Source of the DNA: Welwitschia mirabilis
Taxonomy: Eukaryota; Gnetophyta; Gnetopsida; Welwitschiales
DNA: 64,000 bases
Assembly (NCBI GenBank): GCA_051453625.1
Contig: JBOZIK010000001.1
Span: forward strand, 274,635,608 to 274,699,607
Direction of reading: 5' to 3'
The notes beneath the pieces were generated by a model. The model did no database searches and was not told the origin of the DNA. It saw nothing but the letters and a program-made list of their open reading frames with translations. Positions 24,613 through 37,041 of the stretch are shown one piece after another (positions within the stretch are counted from its first letter, which is position 1; every line of letters begins with the position of its first letter). The position numbers were made by a program, and so were the translations under genes.

Positions 24613-26029
24613 GGCATTATGTGATAAATACTATCTACCAGAAGTCTCCTTGAAAAAAAAAAACAATGTTTTATGTCTATAATATCTTACTAAATGGAGG
24701 AGGTGTAAAACAAAAAAAAAAAATTATTTCCTGTACCTCTTCTTAGAGTACAACCACCACCATCACTCAAACCAAGGATTTAATGCCAATTAGGTCATCT
24801 ATAGGTGTGATTCAATAATATCTTAAAACAAGAACAAACGTTTTACTAGTTGAATTATCATCCTATTATCTTATGTAATACATTATTAACAAAAAATGCC
24901 ACCTTTTATAACTCAATAAAACTACTTACTGAATAACATAAGCATTATATAATTTATTATTATAAGTAACCCTTATATATAAGATATTAGCCCTTTATCT
25001 TCCAACCAAGGAATTATTTGTTTTTGTTGTTTAATTTGAATGATGTAATTGTCTAATCTTAATTAATAGAGAATTGTAATTTTGAGTATTTATAGGATGA
25101 AATTTTTTTATTTTTTATTTCTTATTTTAAAAGAAAAATTATTTACACATGTGTCACAAACAATAATGTTAGTCTTCTCAATATTAATCTTTATTCTAGA
25201 CCTATAAATTTTTTTCCCAAAATATGTAACATATAATGTAAATATTTTGTTATTTTAGAATTTAATACATCATCTACAAAGAGAAAGAGTTTCATAACAT
25301 AGTACCCTACTGATGTAGAATGATTAGGGTAGATTTTGTTTATCTAAGGCTATAAATCGTCAACAAAAGTTTTATCCAAGACTATGATTCATTAATAAAA
25401 ATTGTGAAATTTAAAAACCATATAATGATAATTACAATAACCATGAATTAAACTTATGATTTTTAGATATTAAGTTTGATTAATTATTAGGCAAACATTA
25501 CTTCATTATTGACTAATTGCATTCTCTAATTAAAATATTAATTATTCACCTATTTTATCCATTAATTAGCATTATGGCATTATATGCTATATCTTTCTTA
25601 ATTTTCGTAAAATATTAATTGTTCACTAATTTTATCCAAGAATTGGAGTTATGTCTTTATATGCTATATCTTTCTCAATTTTTGTTATCATTTTTTAAAA
25701 AATATTTATATTTATTTATTTACTTACTTATTTAATTATTGATTTGACATAAGTAAAATTATAGATGCTAAAACTTATCTTATTAGTATATTAAGTAGAA
25801 AAATCTTGGTAAATCTTCATAAACTACTATCTCTTATTAATGTAACTTTAATTACTGAAAATGGGACATTATAGCCTTTCCCTACTTATAGTATTTCCCT
25901 CTTAAAAAGTCCAACTTGCAGAAGAGTCTCACATAATACTATTTTTCAAATAAATAAGTTATAAAATTTTCATTTCATCTTTTATTTTACATATAGTTTT
26001 TTAACACTATGATGATGACACTTGATTTT
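24613..26029. other. AT-rich sequence, partly related to the repeats at 52.6-54.9 kb
   Basis: About 24870-25015 shares the ordered phrases CTACTTACTGAATAACATAAGCATTA, AAGTAACCCTTATATATAAG and ATATTAGCCCTTTATCTTCC with the sequence near 54700-54810. A 77-bp tandem duplication lies at 25537-25690 (TATATGCTATATCTTTCTTA, then TATATGCTATATCTTTCTCA). No coding feature is seen. Confidence 0.45.
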
Positions 26030-26240
26030 TATTAGCAAGTTAACATAATGCTTCAAGAAGTATCAACTTGATTAAGAAAACACAAAATGACATGTTTTGT
26101 TTCATATGTAAAAGATACAATCCTTTCTTTTTAGTGGTATTATATAAGATGAAGATTGTCCATTTCAAAGATTATAACAATAAGAAGAAGAAGAAACACA
26201 TTTGATATTAGATGAAGTGTGATGAAACACTTGAAGTTAC
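26030..26240 (+). repeat. 5' LTR, left piece
   Basis: TATTAGCAAGTTAACATAAT aligns with TGTTAGAAAGTTAACCAATT at the start of the 3' LTR. Further on, AAATGACATGTTTTGTTTCA matches AAATAACATGTTTCATTTCA, and GATGAAACACTTGAAGTTA matches the 3' LTR text ending ATACTTGAAGTTG. It contains about 70 bp that the 3' LTR lacks. Confidence 0.7.
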
Positions 26241-26899
26241 ACAAGCCTAAATTATAACATCTCAAATTTTTAATGTTCTGCAAGTGAAATGACCTTGGAT
26301 TTTCAACCATCACCATTGCTGTTTGTGTGGCAATTAGAGGGCATGCAGATTATCTAAGAAGAGAGAGCTGTAAGGATTTCTAGGGCAGCAAAATCATTTT
26401 GCTCATATATTTAGAGGATTTTTGCAACCAATTACCCCAGTTTACTTATTCACAGGATTTTGACCTTGCAATGGGATTCCCAATTTGTAACCTCAACTTA
26501 AGGCTGGCAAAAGAAAAAAAATCTATGGCATGAAGGAGGAAGCATGACTAGTGGAAATTCCACAACTAGAAATTAAGTGAAAAAATTAAAACAAAATATG
26601 AAGCCAAGCTATAAGGGTTATAGACAACATAGTTGTTATACAGCTCAAAATACTCACAAAAAGCACAAATATTCAGGTGGATGCTGATGCTATTAAATAA
26701 TTTCAATTTAATTTCTTTGTTAAAAAAGATTTCAGAACTTTATAGTAATCTTTGTGCATTAAATTTTTTCATAGGATGTCTTGTTATAAACTAAAAATTT
26801 ATTAACAGTTTCATTTCCTAGTAAAAACATGAAATATAAATGTTACTTTGGATTTTCAGTAAGTCTATGGGTGTTTTAAAAATTATTACAATCTTCGTG

Positions 26900-26944
<45 letters not shown>

Positions 26945-29900
26945 GTCTCATCACTTTTCAGCTTTCCATTTAATGCTTCTAATAATTATGGGAACTTTTT
27001 TTTTGAAACATGAATTCAATTATTAGAGAATGAACTTGTATTTTCATTGCTTAAACATTTCGTAATTAGTGGGTGCTCTATATGTCATCGTGTTTCCAAT
27101 TATGAATTATCTTTTAATCCTTTTTATGGTTGCTAATGCATGAATTCACACTTTAACAAATATTTTATGATGAAAAAGGATTAGAAGTAAGTACAAAATA
27201 GTAAAGAATCAAAAAATCATATTTTAGGCTATATCAAAGGAGAATAGTGCAGAGCTCTTACTACTCTTACCCTTAGATATTACAAGGGAACAGAGCAACA
27301 CACTTCACTATTCCTCACAAAGCTTTTCTGACAACATGAAATTTAGGTTTTTTTTTTTTTAAAAGTAAATAGGACTTAAATGCTAAAAAAAAAAGAAACA
27401 CTTTTACATTTGTTGTTATCATATATGAAACCTATGTTTATTTGCAATCCATGGTTACAACATTTAAAAAAAATACAATTTTAATACAATATAATATGCA
27501 CCATTAAAATAAATGATGTGGCTTCTATATAATCATGAATGCTTCCCTCATGCTTCTGATGGTAGTCATAAAGTAATAAGTAAAGAAAAGAGTTATAAAA
27601 TTCTTTCACTGCCCTTTTCTTCAAAACATTACATTGAGAAGGAAATCTATGTTTTTTTAATGGGATTAGAGATATGCTAAATGATCTCACATAAGCATGC
27701 TAATTTACATATCTTTTACTGTTTCTCATAGAGATTGGTTTGATCTCAAGGTAATGTTCCTTAAGATTTCAAGTAGTATTTAGTGCCTAAAGGTATCCAT
27801 AACATTCCCAAATGGAAACACACACACCCAAATTAAAATGAAATGCTTAAATTGAAGCATATTTGAGACTACAATGCAACTATATCGATTTTACTAATCA
27901 CATGCTTGATGTTCACCAACACTCAAATATTTATATAACTATAGTATAAGGAGCCTGACTTTCTGCTAACATTCAAAGGAGGTTAAAATAAATTAAACAG
28001 CATGTTCATGGGTCTTTTGAGTTCTTAGATAGCATATTTATATATCTTAAAGCATTAACATATAGTGATAGTAAAATACCTATTTACTCTTTTAATGAAT
28101 ATATGTAGGGTATCTAATTGAGGCACACTCTGTATAATAGAAAATTCAAGTTTTACCCTATATCATAGGAGTAACATTATGATAGATATGTCACAAATTT
28201 ATTCTCGTCACTATAGTAGAACAAGAATATTTTTCAAATACCCAAGCTTATATACTAAAAATAAATCCTTTTTCTTATTACTCATCCACTTTTAGCCACT
28301 TTAAGTGTTTTTATGTAAATCATATGTGTTACCTTAGGTTTGATCATAGCTTTGATATTATTCTTCTTTTGCTTGTCTAGGTTACATTAATCTCATAGAT
28401 GTTAGTCCAACATTGTTCATACAATAACTAACTAAGGCTTGTCCTAATGCACATCTAATTTGTCATCAAATACATTATGCACAACCTGGTGTCCTTAGGA
28501 TGCAAAACCAAGTATTTCATTACCAACTATTATATCTTTTATGAAGGCATGCATAACAACATTTTGATCAATTTTATGATTAAAAAAGCTATTGTATTTG
28601 AAAATCACTAATCTTTCTATTATGCATAAGCATACTAACCATGATATACAAGAGCATACTACACCTTAGCATACCAAGCATAATAGGATATTACTACTAT
28701 CTCTTTGCTTAACTTTCAATATCCAAGTGTAGAACTCTTATGATTATTGATAAATTAAATATCACCCTGTCATATACACATACCAAATGTAGGAGATATA
28801 GTTTCAAATGTTAATCATAATTAAAGCAAGATTCTTTCATAGAAACTATCTAATAAAATACTAAAGCTTATGCTTGTAATTATAATGAGAGTATACAAAA
28901 TTAGTACTAAATTAATATTATACATATGGAATGAGATGTAACTAATAATTTTCTTAAGATTTACTACTTATGTCATACATCCTTAGTATCATTGTATTTC
29001 AGCCACTCATTAATAGGGCAAATAATATAAAATTAAAATGAGAGGGTCCCATCAAGCTATAATAGTATTTTCACGTCTTCCTTATCTTAGTATTATGCTT
29101 AAGCATATATTTATGTTATTTTCACTACTTACAATGGTTCTCGAGATTACATGTCCTTATAGTGTGTATGCCATGTTTTTTTATATTAATTATTTTCATG
29201 CAAAAATAAATAATTATACAATGATGTTTGTTATATGGATTTACTACCATCAAGTCTGCTTCTAGTGTAATTCACTATAATTATGTTATGCATGTTATAG
29301 TTATACAATTATGTAGGTTTAGCACATTCCTTGATGCTCATGTTTGCTTGTAGTGTGCCTTAAGGCATTCCAAGTATGTATCCTTAAATATGTTGTCTTA
29401 TGTGTTCATTCATATGAATTGAATGCCTCAAGTAACTATTCATTACCTTGTGCATAAAATGATATAATATTAATGGTTCTTTTATGATGTTCATTGAAAT
29501 AGTTAAGCATTTAATTAGCTTTCTTTGTCCTTTAACTTTTATTATGTTAAGTCTTGTTGAGACTAGTAACGTAACTATTGGTGTATGGGCTATTTTATTT
29601 TGGCATACTATATATTTGTATATTATTAGATTCATTGTATTATTTTATAAAAGAAGCATCTACGAGGTACCTTAATAAAATGACGTATGTATGTGTATAT
29701 ATGTGTGTATGTGTGTGTGCTTAATTGAATTTTTTTATAAGTTTACTATAGTATTTATTTTATTATGATACTTCACTCCCATTGGCTCTCACCAAGACAT
29801 TAGAAAAACATGAAGGGCCTCTTGTGCTTGACGAAGGAGGTTACTAATGGATAATTATGGCTAAGTGACCACTTTGAGGATTTTCTATATACTTGGGTAC

Positions 29901-30575
29901 TCATATATGATTTATCTATATGTATAGTCATCAATCATGCATTAGAATTCCTTATTAGGGATGGATGTTGTGAACTCAAGAGTTCTTCATTGGCTACCTT
30001 CTATACTTATACATATAGCTACTATGCATATGTACATAAATATGTGTGTGATATATTTTGATATTATTTCATTTCAGTTTGCCATCACACTCTTCTTCTG
30101 ATTGAGTTGAGTTAAACATGAAGTTCTTGCATTATGCTTGAAGTGGTTCATGCATATGTTTGCCCAAATTCCCACTAATACAAACCATCTTGATCTATCA
30201 TACACTCATGCGTATTGGTCAAGATGGAAATGAAGCCTAAAATAGAGCTATGTGTAATTTAAACTCTTTTGAATAAGGATATGTAGGCATGGTTGCTTAG
30301 CTATTAGTGCAACCAACCACTCAACCATTACTTACACACTTCTTTTGTGTGTTTATGATCAAGATTTCTAAATAACCTTAACATTGAATATGATGTTGTT
30401 TAGGTGAGCTATTATCATATAGTTCTCTTGAGGTCTAGCCTATGGATAATTGAGAGGTAAGTCTCTTAGTTATAACCTAATTGATCCACTACAATTACTA
30501 ATCATTTAATTTAATTAATTTAAAAAAAAGTATGCTTATTAGGTCCTACCAGAGAAGGGGTTATGATAAATACTT
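26241..30575. other. 4.3-kb insertion of unknown class inside an LTR
   Basis: Everything between the two LTR pieces is foreign to the LTR. The left 500 bp (26280-26700) is less AT-rich than its surroundings and could be decayed exonic sequence, but all frames are broken. A (GA)n microsatellite lies at 26901-26942. The rest, 27000-30575, is AT-rich with no recognised domain. Open frames such as 29038-29265 and 29384-29635 overlap on opposite strands and look accidental. No terminal inverted repeat or LTR pair was found at the borders. Confidence 0.5.
26901..26942. repeat. (GA)n microsatellite
   Basis: An uninterrupted GA dinucleotide run of about 21 units, the longest perfect simple repeat in the window. 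Confidence 0.97.
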
Positions 30576-30858
30576 AGGTAGATGGTTCATTCATGAACCA
30601 CGTGTCTAACCAAATATAATCGTTTATAATAATGTTTTATTCTTAGTTCTTAATCATCAACTATTTAACCACCTATAATAAACATTAGGAATATATTAAA
30701 CTTTGGTTTCTTTAATTCTTATTTTTGCTATTATAAAACAACTTGAACTGCTAAACTTAACTTTAGAACAAAATCAAAGCACTCTTTTCCCAATTCCATC
30801 ATGAAATTAGAGAATTTCTATACTCTATTCTACTTTTGCATAATATCTTAGAACATCA
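30576..30858 (+). repeat. 5' LTR, right piece
   Basis: GGTTCATTCATGAACCACGT, CGTTTATAATAATGTTTTATTC and ATATATTAAACTTTGGTTTC align in order with 33690-33830 in the 3' LTR (CGTTCATCCACAGACCACCT, TTGATAATAATGTTTCACTC, ATATATTAAAGTTTGATTTT). Confidence 0.75.
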
Positions 30859-33542
30859 TATTAGATATTAAGGTTTTAAACTTAAGATACAATATCTAAA
30901 TCAAAGCTCATGATTTCATTTTAAAATGTAAAGTAAGAGTAGAAGAAAATTGTATTATAAAAACCTCAAAAACTACAATAGGTGGTTGTGACTATTAATG
31001 AAGTGAAACAAAGTCATTTTTCTTATTAACTAATATGGGTACCAATTTTAATTATGATGGAAGTTATTATTTGAATCAACACCATAATAATTTATCTAAT
31101 TTGAAAATGCATAGAAGGGAAGGAATAGAGTTCGATCTTATTTAACATTAAGGATTAAAGTTATATAACATAAAGTAGTTATCCCTAAGAAAATTTAGAT
31201 TTTATAATCTTTCATGATTCATGTTTGATCAAAAATAGAAGATAACCCAATCAAAAATTAATGTCTTGCATCTTAGTTAGTGAAACTAAAGGAAGAAACC
31301 AATAACATTGAGATGAAGATAAAGAAGATTAAGAAGGACTTGTTCATCTACAAAACATCAAATTATTATCAAGCACTTAGAAATAAGAAATAACTTCATT
31401 TCCTGGCTAAAACATAGCTTTCTTATGTTATGGAGGGAGGAAACACCAAAACTAAAATTGATAGGATCTATCAAATAGTCGTGGTACAAATGCTTTACAA
31501 ACATCTACTAAAACACCTACTAAAAAAAGCTATAAAATTAGAAATTTAATAGCATAACTAATTTAATTTTGTTCTTATTAAACAAATATAAAGTTTTTCA
31601 ACCAAAAAATTATTACATATAAAGGTAAAAATGAAATAAGATACTACATTTTAATCCATGAAGAAATACAAAGATCTATTTTTCTCTTCCTTCCTTCTTG
31701 AAACACGATTAAATGAAATAATGCTAACATCATTCAAATCATTTTTATTAAAAAATAATATGTATGCATTCTTGGAATGTACAGTTTCAAAAAATCAATG
31801 TGAAATGCTACACCACATTTAGCAATAAGTAGCTTGTTAACTCAAATAAAGTAAAATTAATGAAATTTACAAAACTATTTGAAACCCAATAATAAAATCT
31901 ACAAAACAAGACTATAAAAGAGCTAAAGATAACACTTATTTTACCTTTTCCTATTATGAAGCTAAGTTCTATGAGTTTGAAGTAACAATGCTTCTACATT
32001 GTCCTATAGCCTCTGAGTAAGTCCATTTACTATTATATTCTATAACTTTTTTAGTATATCAATGGTGTTATTCTTTTGTGTTTTCTTTCTATTCTTCCTC
32101 ATTTACTATTTGATATTTCATTATGTTATTAAAACTTGAAGTAAGCTCTAATAGTTATAATTTGAAAGAGCATAACTTGGAGTATTTTAAGTTTGTTAAA
32201 GTTCATACTAATGCATTTTTAAAATAAATTAAAGGTAATATGCTTACAAAAGTATGACTTTGGGAGATACAAGATATTAATAAAGTACCCATTAAAAGCA
32301 TAAAGATAAGTAATTTTAACAAAAATGAGGATTTTACTCCACATGAATAATGGATGTTGAATATAAAATATGTTAATATGATGGCTATAGCATGACATGA
32401 AGATATTAAAGCTACAAGGATAACAAGAAATCATTTTATGGGCTTTATTTAAAATACAGATACCTAACTATTCTTTGCAATATAAAAATATATTAAGGGC
32501 ATATCATGATAATCACTTACCCTGGTATCAATTATAAAGAAACATAAGTATATGTCACTTAGCTCAAAAAGGAGAAATATTAGATTTTACTACATAATGA
32601 CAAAAAAACAAGGGTCCTTAAGGAAATACAAAGCACTATTATTAAGGTTTATGCTTAACTTAAAGAGCTTCATTAAAAATCACTCTAGTAAAGCCTTAAA
32701 TAAATGTTAGCCTAGCTTATTTATCTTAAAAAGGAGAAGGATCATATGTCATAAGAGGAAGAAGAAAAATCAAAGGTACTTAATGTAGTACAAAACACTA
32801 TTTATTAGCTTTATACTCAACTTGAAAAGCTTCTTTGAGATGAAAACCTTAAACAAGCAGAGCCTTCTAATATCGAGTAACTTATTGAGTAACCTATAAA
32901 ATGTAAAGAAGTTATGAAATAACTTAAGTAGCAGAAGAAGCTACCTTTGACAAATTTGTTGAGCTAGATTTAGAAGTAGAAATGGAGCACTCTTTTAACT
33001 CCATCATGTAAAATTTCTTCAATTAAATAAGAGACATTTTTCTCTCATATATCTACTGCGTAGATATCATATTTATGAAATTAATAAAAGATAAAGTTAT
33101 ATAAAATATTTTCTTTTATATTATATTATAACTTCATGTAGGAATGAAATAAGCCCTAACATGAAACAAATACTTAGAATACTAAGTCATTCTTCATAGA
33201 AGGAGAAATGCTATTTACTGAATAAATTATTTATTAGTTTAAGTAAAACAAATCTAAAGCTAAAGCATTAAACTAAGACAAAGTAATAAAATGACTATCC
33301 ACTAATAATGTCATCTTAATAAAATAAGATACCCAAAAAAGTAGAAGTGATGAAGTTTCTTAAAATGTTAATGTCTTACTAATTCCTAAAAAGAAAACTA
33401 GAAGATAAATAAGGTTTTTTAAAGATGATGAAACAGAGAATAAAAATATAAATTAAGAAAGCTTTAAAAATAAAACAAATCTAGATGAATCCAAAATTCA
33501 AAATAAGTCTTAGTGTAAAACCAAGTTAGAATTAAAGGGGAG
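30859..33542 (+). other. Internal region of the split-LTR element; includes a duplicated segment
   Basis: No reading frame of useful length is present. The phrase AAAAAGGAGAA followed by a lysine/glutamate-rich reading, AAAGCACTATTATTAAG and CTTAACTTAAAGAGCTTCAT at 32567-32700 recurs, diverged, from 32730 (AAAAAGGAGAA, AAAACACTATTTATTAG, CTCAACTTGAAAAGCTTCTT). This is a tandem duplication of about 165 bp that looks like decayed coiled-coil-coding sequence. The purine tract AAAGGGGAG (33534-33542) directly precedes the 3' LTR. Confidence 0.5.
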
Positions 33543-33961
33543 TGTTAGAAAGTTAACCAATTAAATCAGTAATTTTTAACTTAATTAATGAAGCATAAAA
33601 TAACATGTTTCATTTCACATCCAAAAGAAATAACATTTTCTTCTTGGTCAAGTTAGATGAAGTATCACTAAATACTTGAAGTTGGTAAGTCGTTCATCCA
33701 CAGACCACCTATATAACTAAATGTTATTATTGATAATAATGTTTCACTCTTAATTCTTACTCTAATTATTTCATAGCCTTTAATAAATATTTGAATATAT
33801 TAAAGTTTGATTTTTTAACTTACTTATTTGTGCTACCATAAAATGATTTAAACTTTCATAGGTGGCTCTATCATAGAATTGAAAAACTCCTACTCCAAAT
33901 TCTATAATGGAAGTAGAGCATTCTAATACTTTGTTCCACTTCTAAATAACAACCTCTAATA
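33543..33961 (+). repeat. 3' LTR of the split-LTR element
   Basis: It begins TGTTAGAAAGTTAACC, preceded by a polypurine tract, and matches the two 5' pieces. The end is set at CTCTAATA because the antisense gypsy reverse-transcriptase reading begins immediately beyond it. Confidence 0.7.
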
Positions 33962-33966
33962 ATTTT

Positions 33967-34860
33967 AACTTGTGATATTTCTTAGTTCATAGTTAAAATA
34001 TATAATAATCTAAGAGTGTCTATGAACCCTTTATAATTGAAGAATTAAACTTCTTTTAATTGATCATAAAGATCATTTATCCTTGATAATAGAAACTTAT
34101 TCTCAATAATAACCTTTTTTAGTTGTCAATAATTTACACACACTATGAAAGTGTCATTCTTATCATTAATAAAATAATAGAACATCCCAAGGAGATACAT
34201 TAAAATGAAAGAAGAATTTTTCAAGTAGTTTGTCAAGTTGGAATTCCACTTCTTTAATTTATGTAGGAGCCATGCTATTCAGAGCCCTTAATATCAGAGT
34301 GGTTGACATTAGTTTTATGGTGTTCTTAACTCTCTTATGTGAAGTCATTCATGATAACTTTTTGGTAATTACATCTTAATATATATTTAAATATTAAAAT
34401 ATGACTCAAAGGTATTCCTTCCCCTTAACACCTATAAATCTAAACTATAATAAGGATATTTAACTTTTTATTTTCATGTTTTCTTTGATTTTCTTTATTT
34501 TAGTTATTTGTCCTCTAATAATTTTGGTTTCCCCTTAATCATAATGTTCTTTCAATTTAGTTCATGTATTAATATCTTTTCTATATAATTAATTATGGCT
34601 TACTATTCATATAATTAATTTACTTTCATAATTATATCATACTTTCATAAATTAATATCTAATAGATGTATGATGTACTCTCTTCCACTTAGGTTTAGTT
34701 GACATTCTAATACTTGTCAATTAAATTTTGTTGTAAAGCCACTAGTGAGCTTTCCTTCATTATTACTTAACTCATTTTTTATTATGTCATTATTCTAAGA
34801 CAAATGAAATAATATGATGCATCACAATTAAAAATTCTATCTATTTTCTTAATTATGAAT
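33967..34860 (-). pseudogene. Antisense Ty3/gypsy (chromovirus-like) protease-RT remnant
   Basis: On the minus strand, from high to low coordinates: near 34825 FNCDASYYFI resembles the protease block LFDSGASHSFI. At 34240-34300 LNSMAPT and KEVEFQLDKLLEKF match APYRMAPxELKELxxQLxELLxKG. At 34160-34205 NVSPWDVLLF matches SVSPWGAPVLFVKKKDG. At 34050-34090 RINDLYDQLKE matches RIDDLFDQLKGA. The order and spacing are those of plant chromovirus Pol. Stops interrupt it and the YxDD box is absent, because the reading ends at the 3' LTR boundary at 33961. RNase H and integrase are missing. Confidence 0.72.
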
Positions 34861-35805
34861 AAAACTTTTACCTTATTATGTTTTACTCATAAACTCCCAA
34901 ATTTTCTACTACTAGTTAGAGCTATTTAAGTTATGATGGTATAGATTGAGTCCTATATTAACTTAGGTATATGACTATATTATTCTTTAAATTAGAAAAA
35001 TCTCATATTAAGTATTCTCCCTCATATTAAAAAATTTATTCTTGAAATCATGGGTCTTAATACTTACTTTATTAGAATCCTTATTTTATATTATTTTTCT
35101 CATATTTATTATTGTTATCATTTAATATGAGTCTAAACCAACTCCTCTTTTGTCTATGATGTTTATCCACTACTTTTACTTGGATTTTACCTTACTTCGT
35201 TATAAACATCTACTTATTTCTATTTTTCTTTTTTTCCTTTTGTTTTCCTCCAAATTACTAAGAATGGAAGTATATAAATTTTCTTTGTTAATTAATATGT
35301 AAAGGGCATCTTATCTATTATTATATATGCTAAGCATCTTAGTAACTGTCCACTACTTTACTTTGCCTTTTTAGCATAGTAATTGTGATTCTTTCTACAA
35401 TTATAAAGTAGTCAGAGTTAATGAAATTTTAAACCTTAGTATTGCCTAGATTTTTGTGACCATAAGAGATATATGAATTTATGTTTATGTTCTATAGTTG
35501 ATATATTAAACTTTGATTTAACTAATTATACTCTCTTTCTTTTGCTTGAATATACTACCTATTAATATACCATTTCAAAAAAAATGTAAAAAAATTCATT
35601 CTATATAAGGTATTCATATTTCAAGTTTTTTACTTCTATCTTCAACCATGAAGTGATCTCTCCTTGAAGTATGGAAATGATCAAAGAATACTTTTTTACT
35701 TTATTACATTTAAGGGAATGTATAACCTTCTTATGTTTTTGAGAAAAGACTTTACCTTTATTAGTTTGTATAGCATTCAAACCTTGATAGATGTAGCTTT
35801 ATAAA
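34861..35805. other. AT-rich sequence upstream of the antisense gypsy protease
   Basis: The antisense gypsy gag would be expected here, but I see no zinc knuckle or other Gag motif on the minus strand. No other feature is supported. Confidence 0.4.
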
Positions 35806-37039
35806 TGTTTTGCTACTAAATTATATGTATTTGATAGGGTATTTTGAGTAGTTTTGTAGAACATTAGGCAGGTTTATGCTGAGTTTTAACAATACTGAAG
35901 AATTAAGGAAAATGTCACAAAAACATACAATCTTCATTACATTTGATAGCATTTGAAGCAATTTACAATACTTCCTATCTAAGGAAATAATCTTCAAATT
36001 AAAGAGGTTAATTTAACACAAGAAAAACTTTACAAAAGCACATTATTCACCTCATTATGTGGATGACTGTATGGATGATAGAAATACTAAGCTAAGGAGG
36101 ATGCTTAATAGATTAATCTGGCAGCTGATGTGGAACTCATATGATGTGATACTGTCTCTTGTGACTTCTAGATGACAAGTAGGATAAACACCTGAAATAA
36201 ATACTTTACCAAAATTTATTAAACTCTAGCCATGTTGTTTGTATCTTCTTGTGCGGTTATTAGGATTTCTAGTGCATTTATTTGTATTTTCTGATTTTAG
36301 AGTCTATTTTATAATAAATACTTCCTCCATCCTCGACTCTATTTTTATCTTCTTTGACACTAGAAATTCTCGTGATAAGAGATTGAAGGGTAGGAGATTT
36401 ATCCATTATTATTACAGAGAGACATCTTCCTTGGTGTTGGATTGTGTATCTTTTATTAAGGTGCTGCTGCTTTGTAACATGAATGTTGTTTCGCTTTTAA
36501 TCAAAACTGTATTTTTCTTTTTATATCTTTTTCTTATGTGCATCTTCCTTATGGTTTATGTTAATTCTGATTTTGTGATAGCTTCTTTGATTTTATTAAG
36601 GTTGACATTGTTAGTTTAGATGCACTACATTTCATTTTTTAAATTCACTTTGCATTGTTTTCATATTCTGTTCGACGTACCTGATAGTTTAGATTGATCT
36701 TGGTCTGGTAATGGCTTTCCTTGATTGATCTAGGTTATACATGGCCAATCTCCATAACAACTTAATTTGATAATTAGATATAAGTTACATTTAGAATAGG
36801 ACATGTACCTTATTTACATAGTATATTTATTTGCATTATTATTTTATTCCACTTAGAGATTACAAGGTATTTGATTTTTGAAGTTAACTCTCTTTCTTCT
36901 TGCTTATGCCTTCAATGGAATTATGACATTTAGATTACTTATCTATATTAGTGTGTTTTGTTATGTCAAATTTATATATATTTGTGATTCATAGGATTTA
37001 TTTAAGGGCATAACGTTTACATAAATATGCACTACAACA
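35806..37039 (+). repeat. 5' LTR of the Athila/Tat-like element
   Basis: It starts TGTTTTGCTACTAAATTATA, aligned with TGTTATGCTCTCAAATTGTA at 48911. It ends ATGCACTACAACA, aligned with ATGCACAACCATA. Long near-identical phrases recur throughout, such as GAGATTGAAGGGTAGGAGAT and TGTTCGACGTACCTGATAG. A 126-codon open frame at 36239-36619 has a shorter relative at the same place in the other LTR. It is hydrophobic and is best read as chance conservation between LTR copies. Confidence 0.85.
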
Positions 37040-37041
37040 TC

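Larger units (their letters stand above)
26030..33961 (+). mobile_element. Degenerate LTR retrotransposon with its 5' LTR split by a 4.3-kb insertion
   Basis: The 3' LTR (33543-33961) begins TGTTAG right after a purine tract. A matching 5' LTR exists in two separated pieces, 26030-26240 and 30576-30858, whose junction corresponds to one point in the intact 3' copy (near 33684). ATTTT occurs just before and just after the element (26025-26029, 33962-33966) and may be a target duplication, but it is low-complexity and weak. The internal region (30859-33542) has no open frame of note and no recognisable gag or pol motif. It may be a non-autonomous element or one decayed beyond reading by eye. 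Confidence 0.65.

Noticed and set aside
29038-29675. Overlapping open frames at 29038-29265, 29384-29635 and 29484-29675
   Set aside because: They are hydrophobic or low-complexity, overlap on opposite strands, and lack any family resemblance; typical of AT-rich chance frames.
26025-33966. ATTTT as a firm target-site duplication for the split-LTR element
   Set aside because: The five bases match on both sides, but in such AT-rich DNA this is expected by chance, and the flanking gypsy sequence does not continue on the left.
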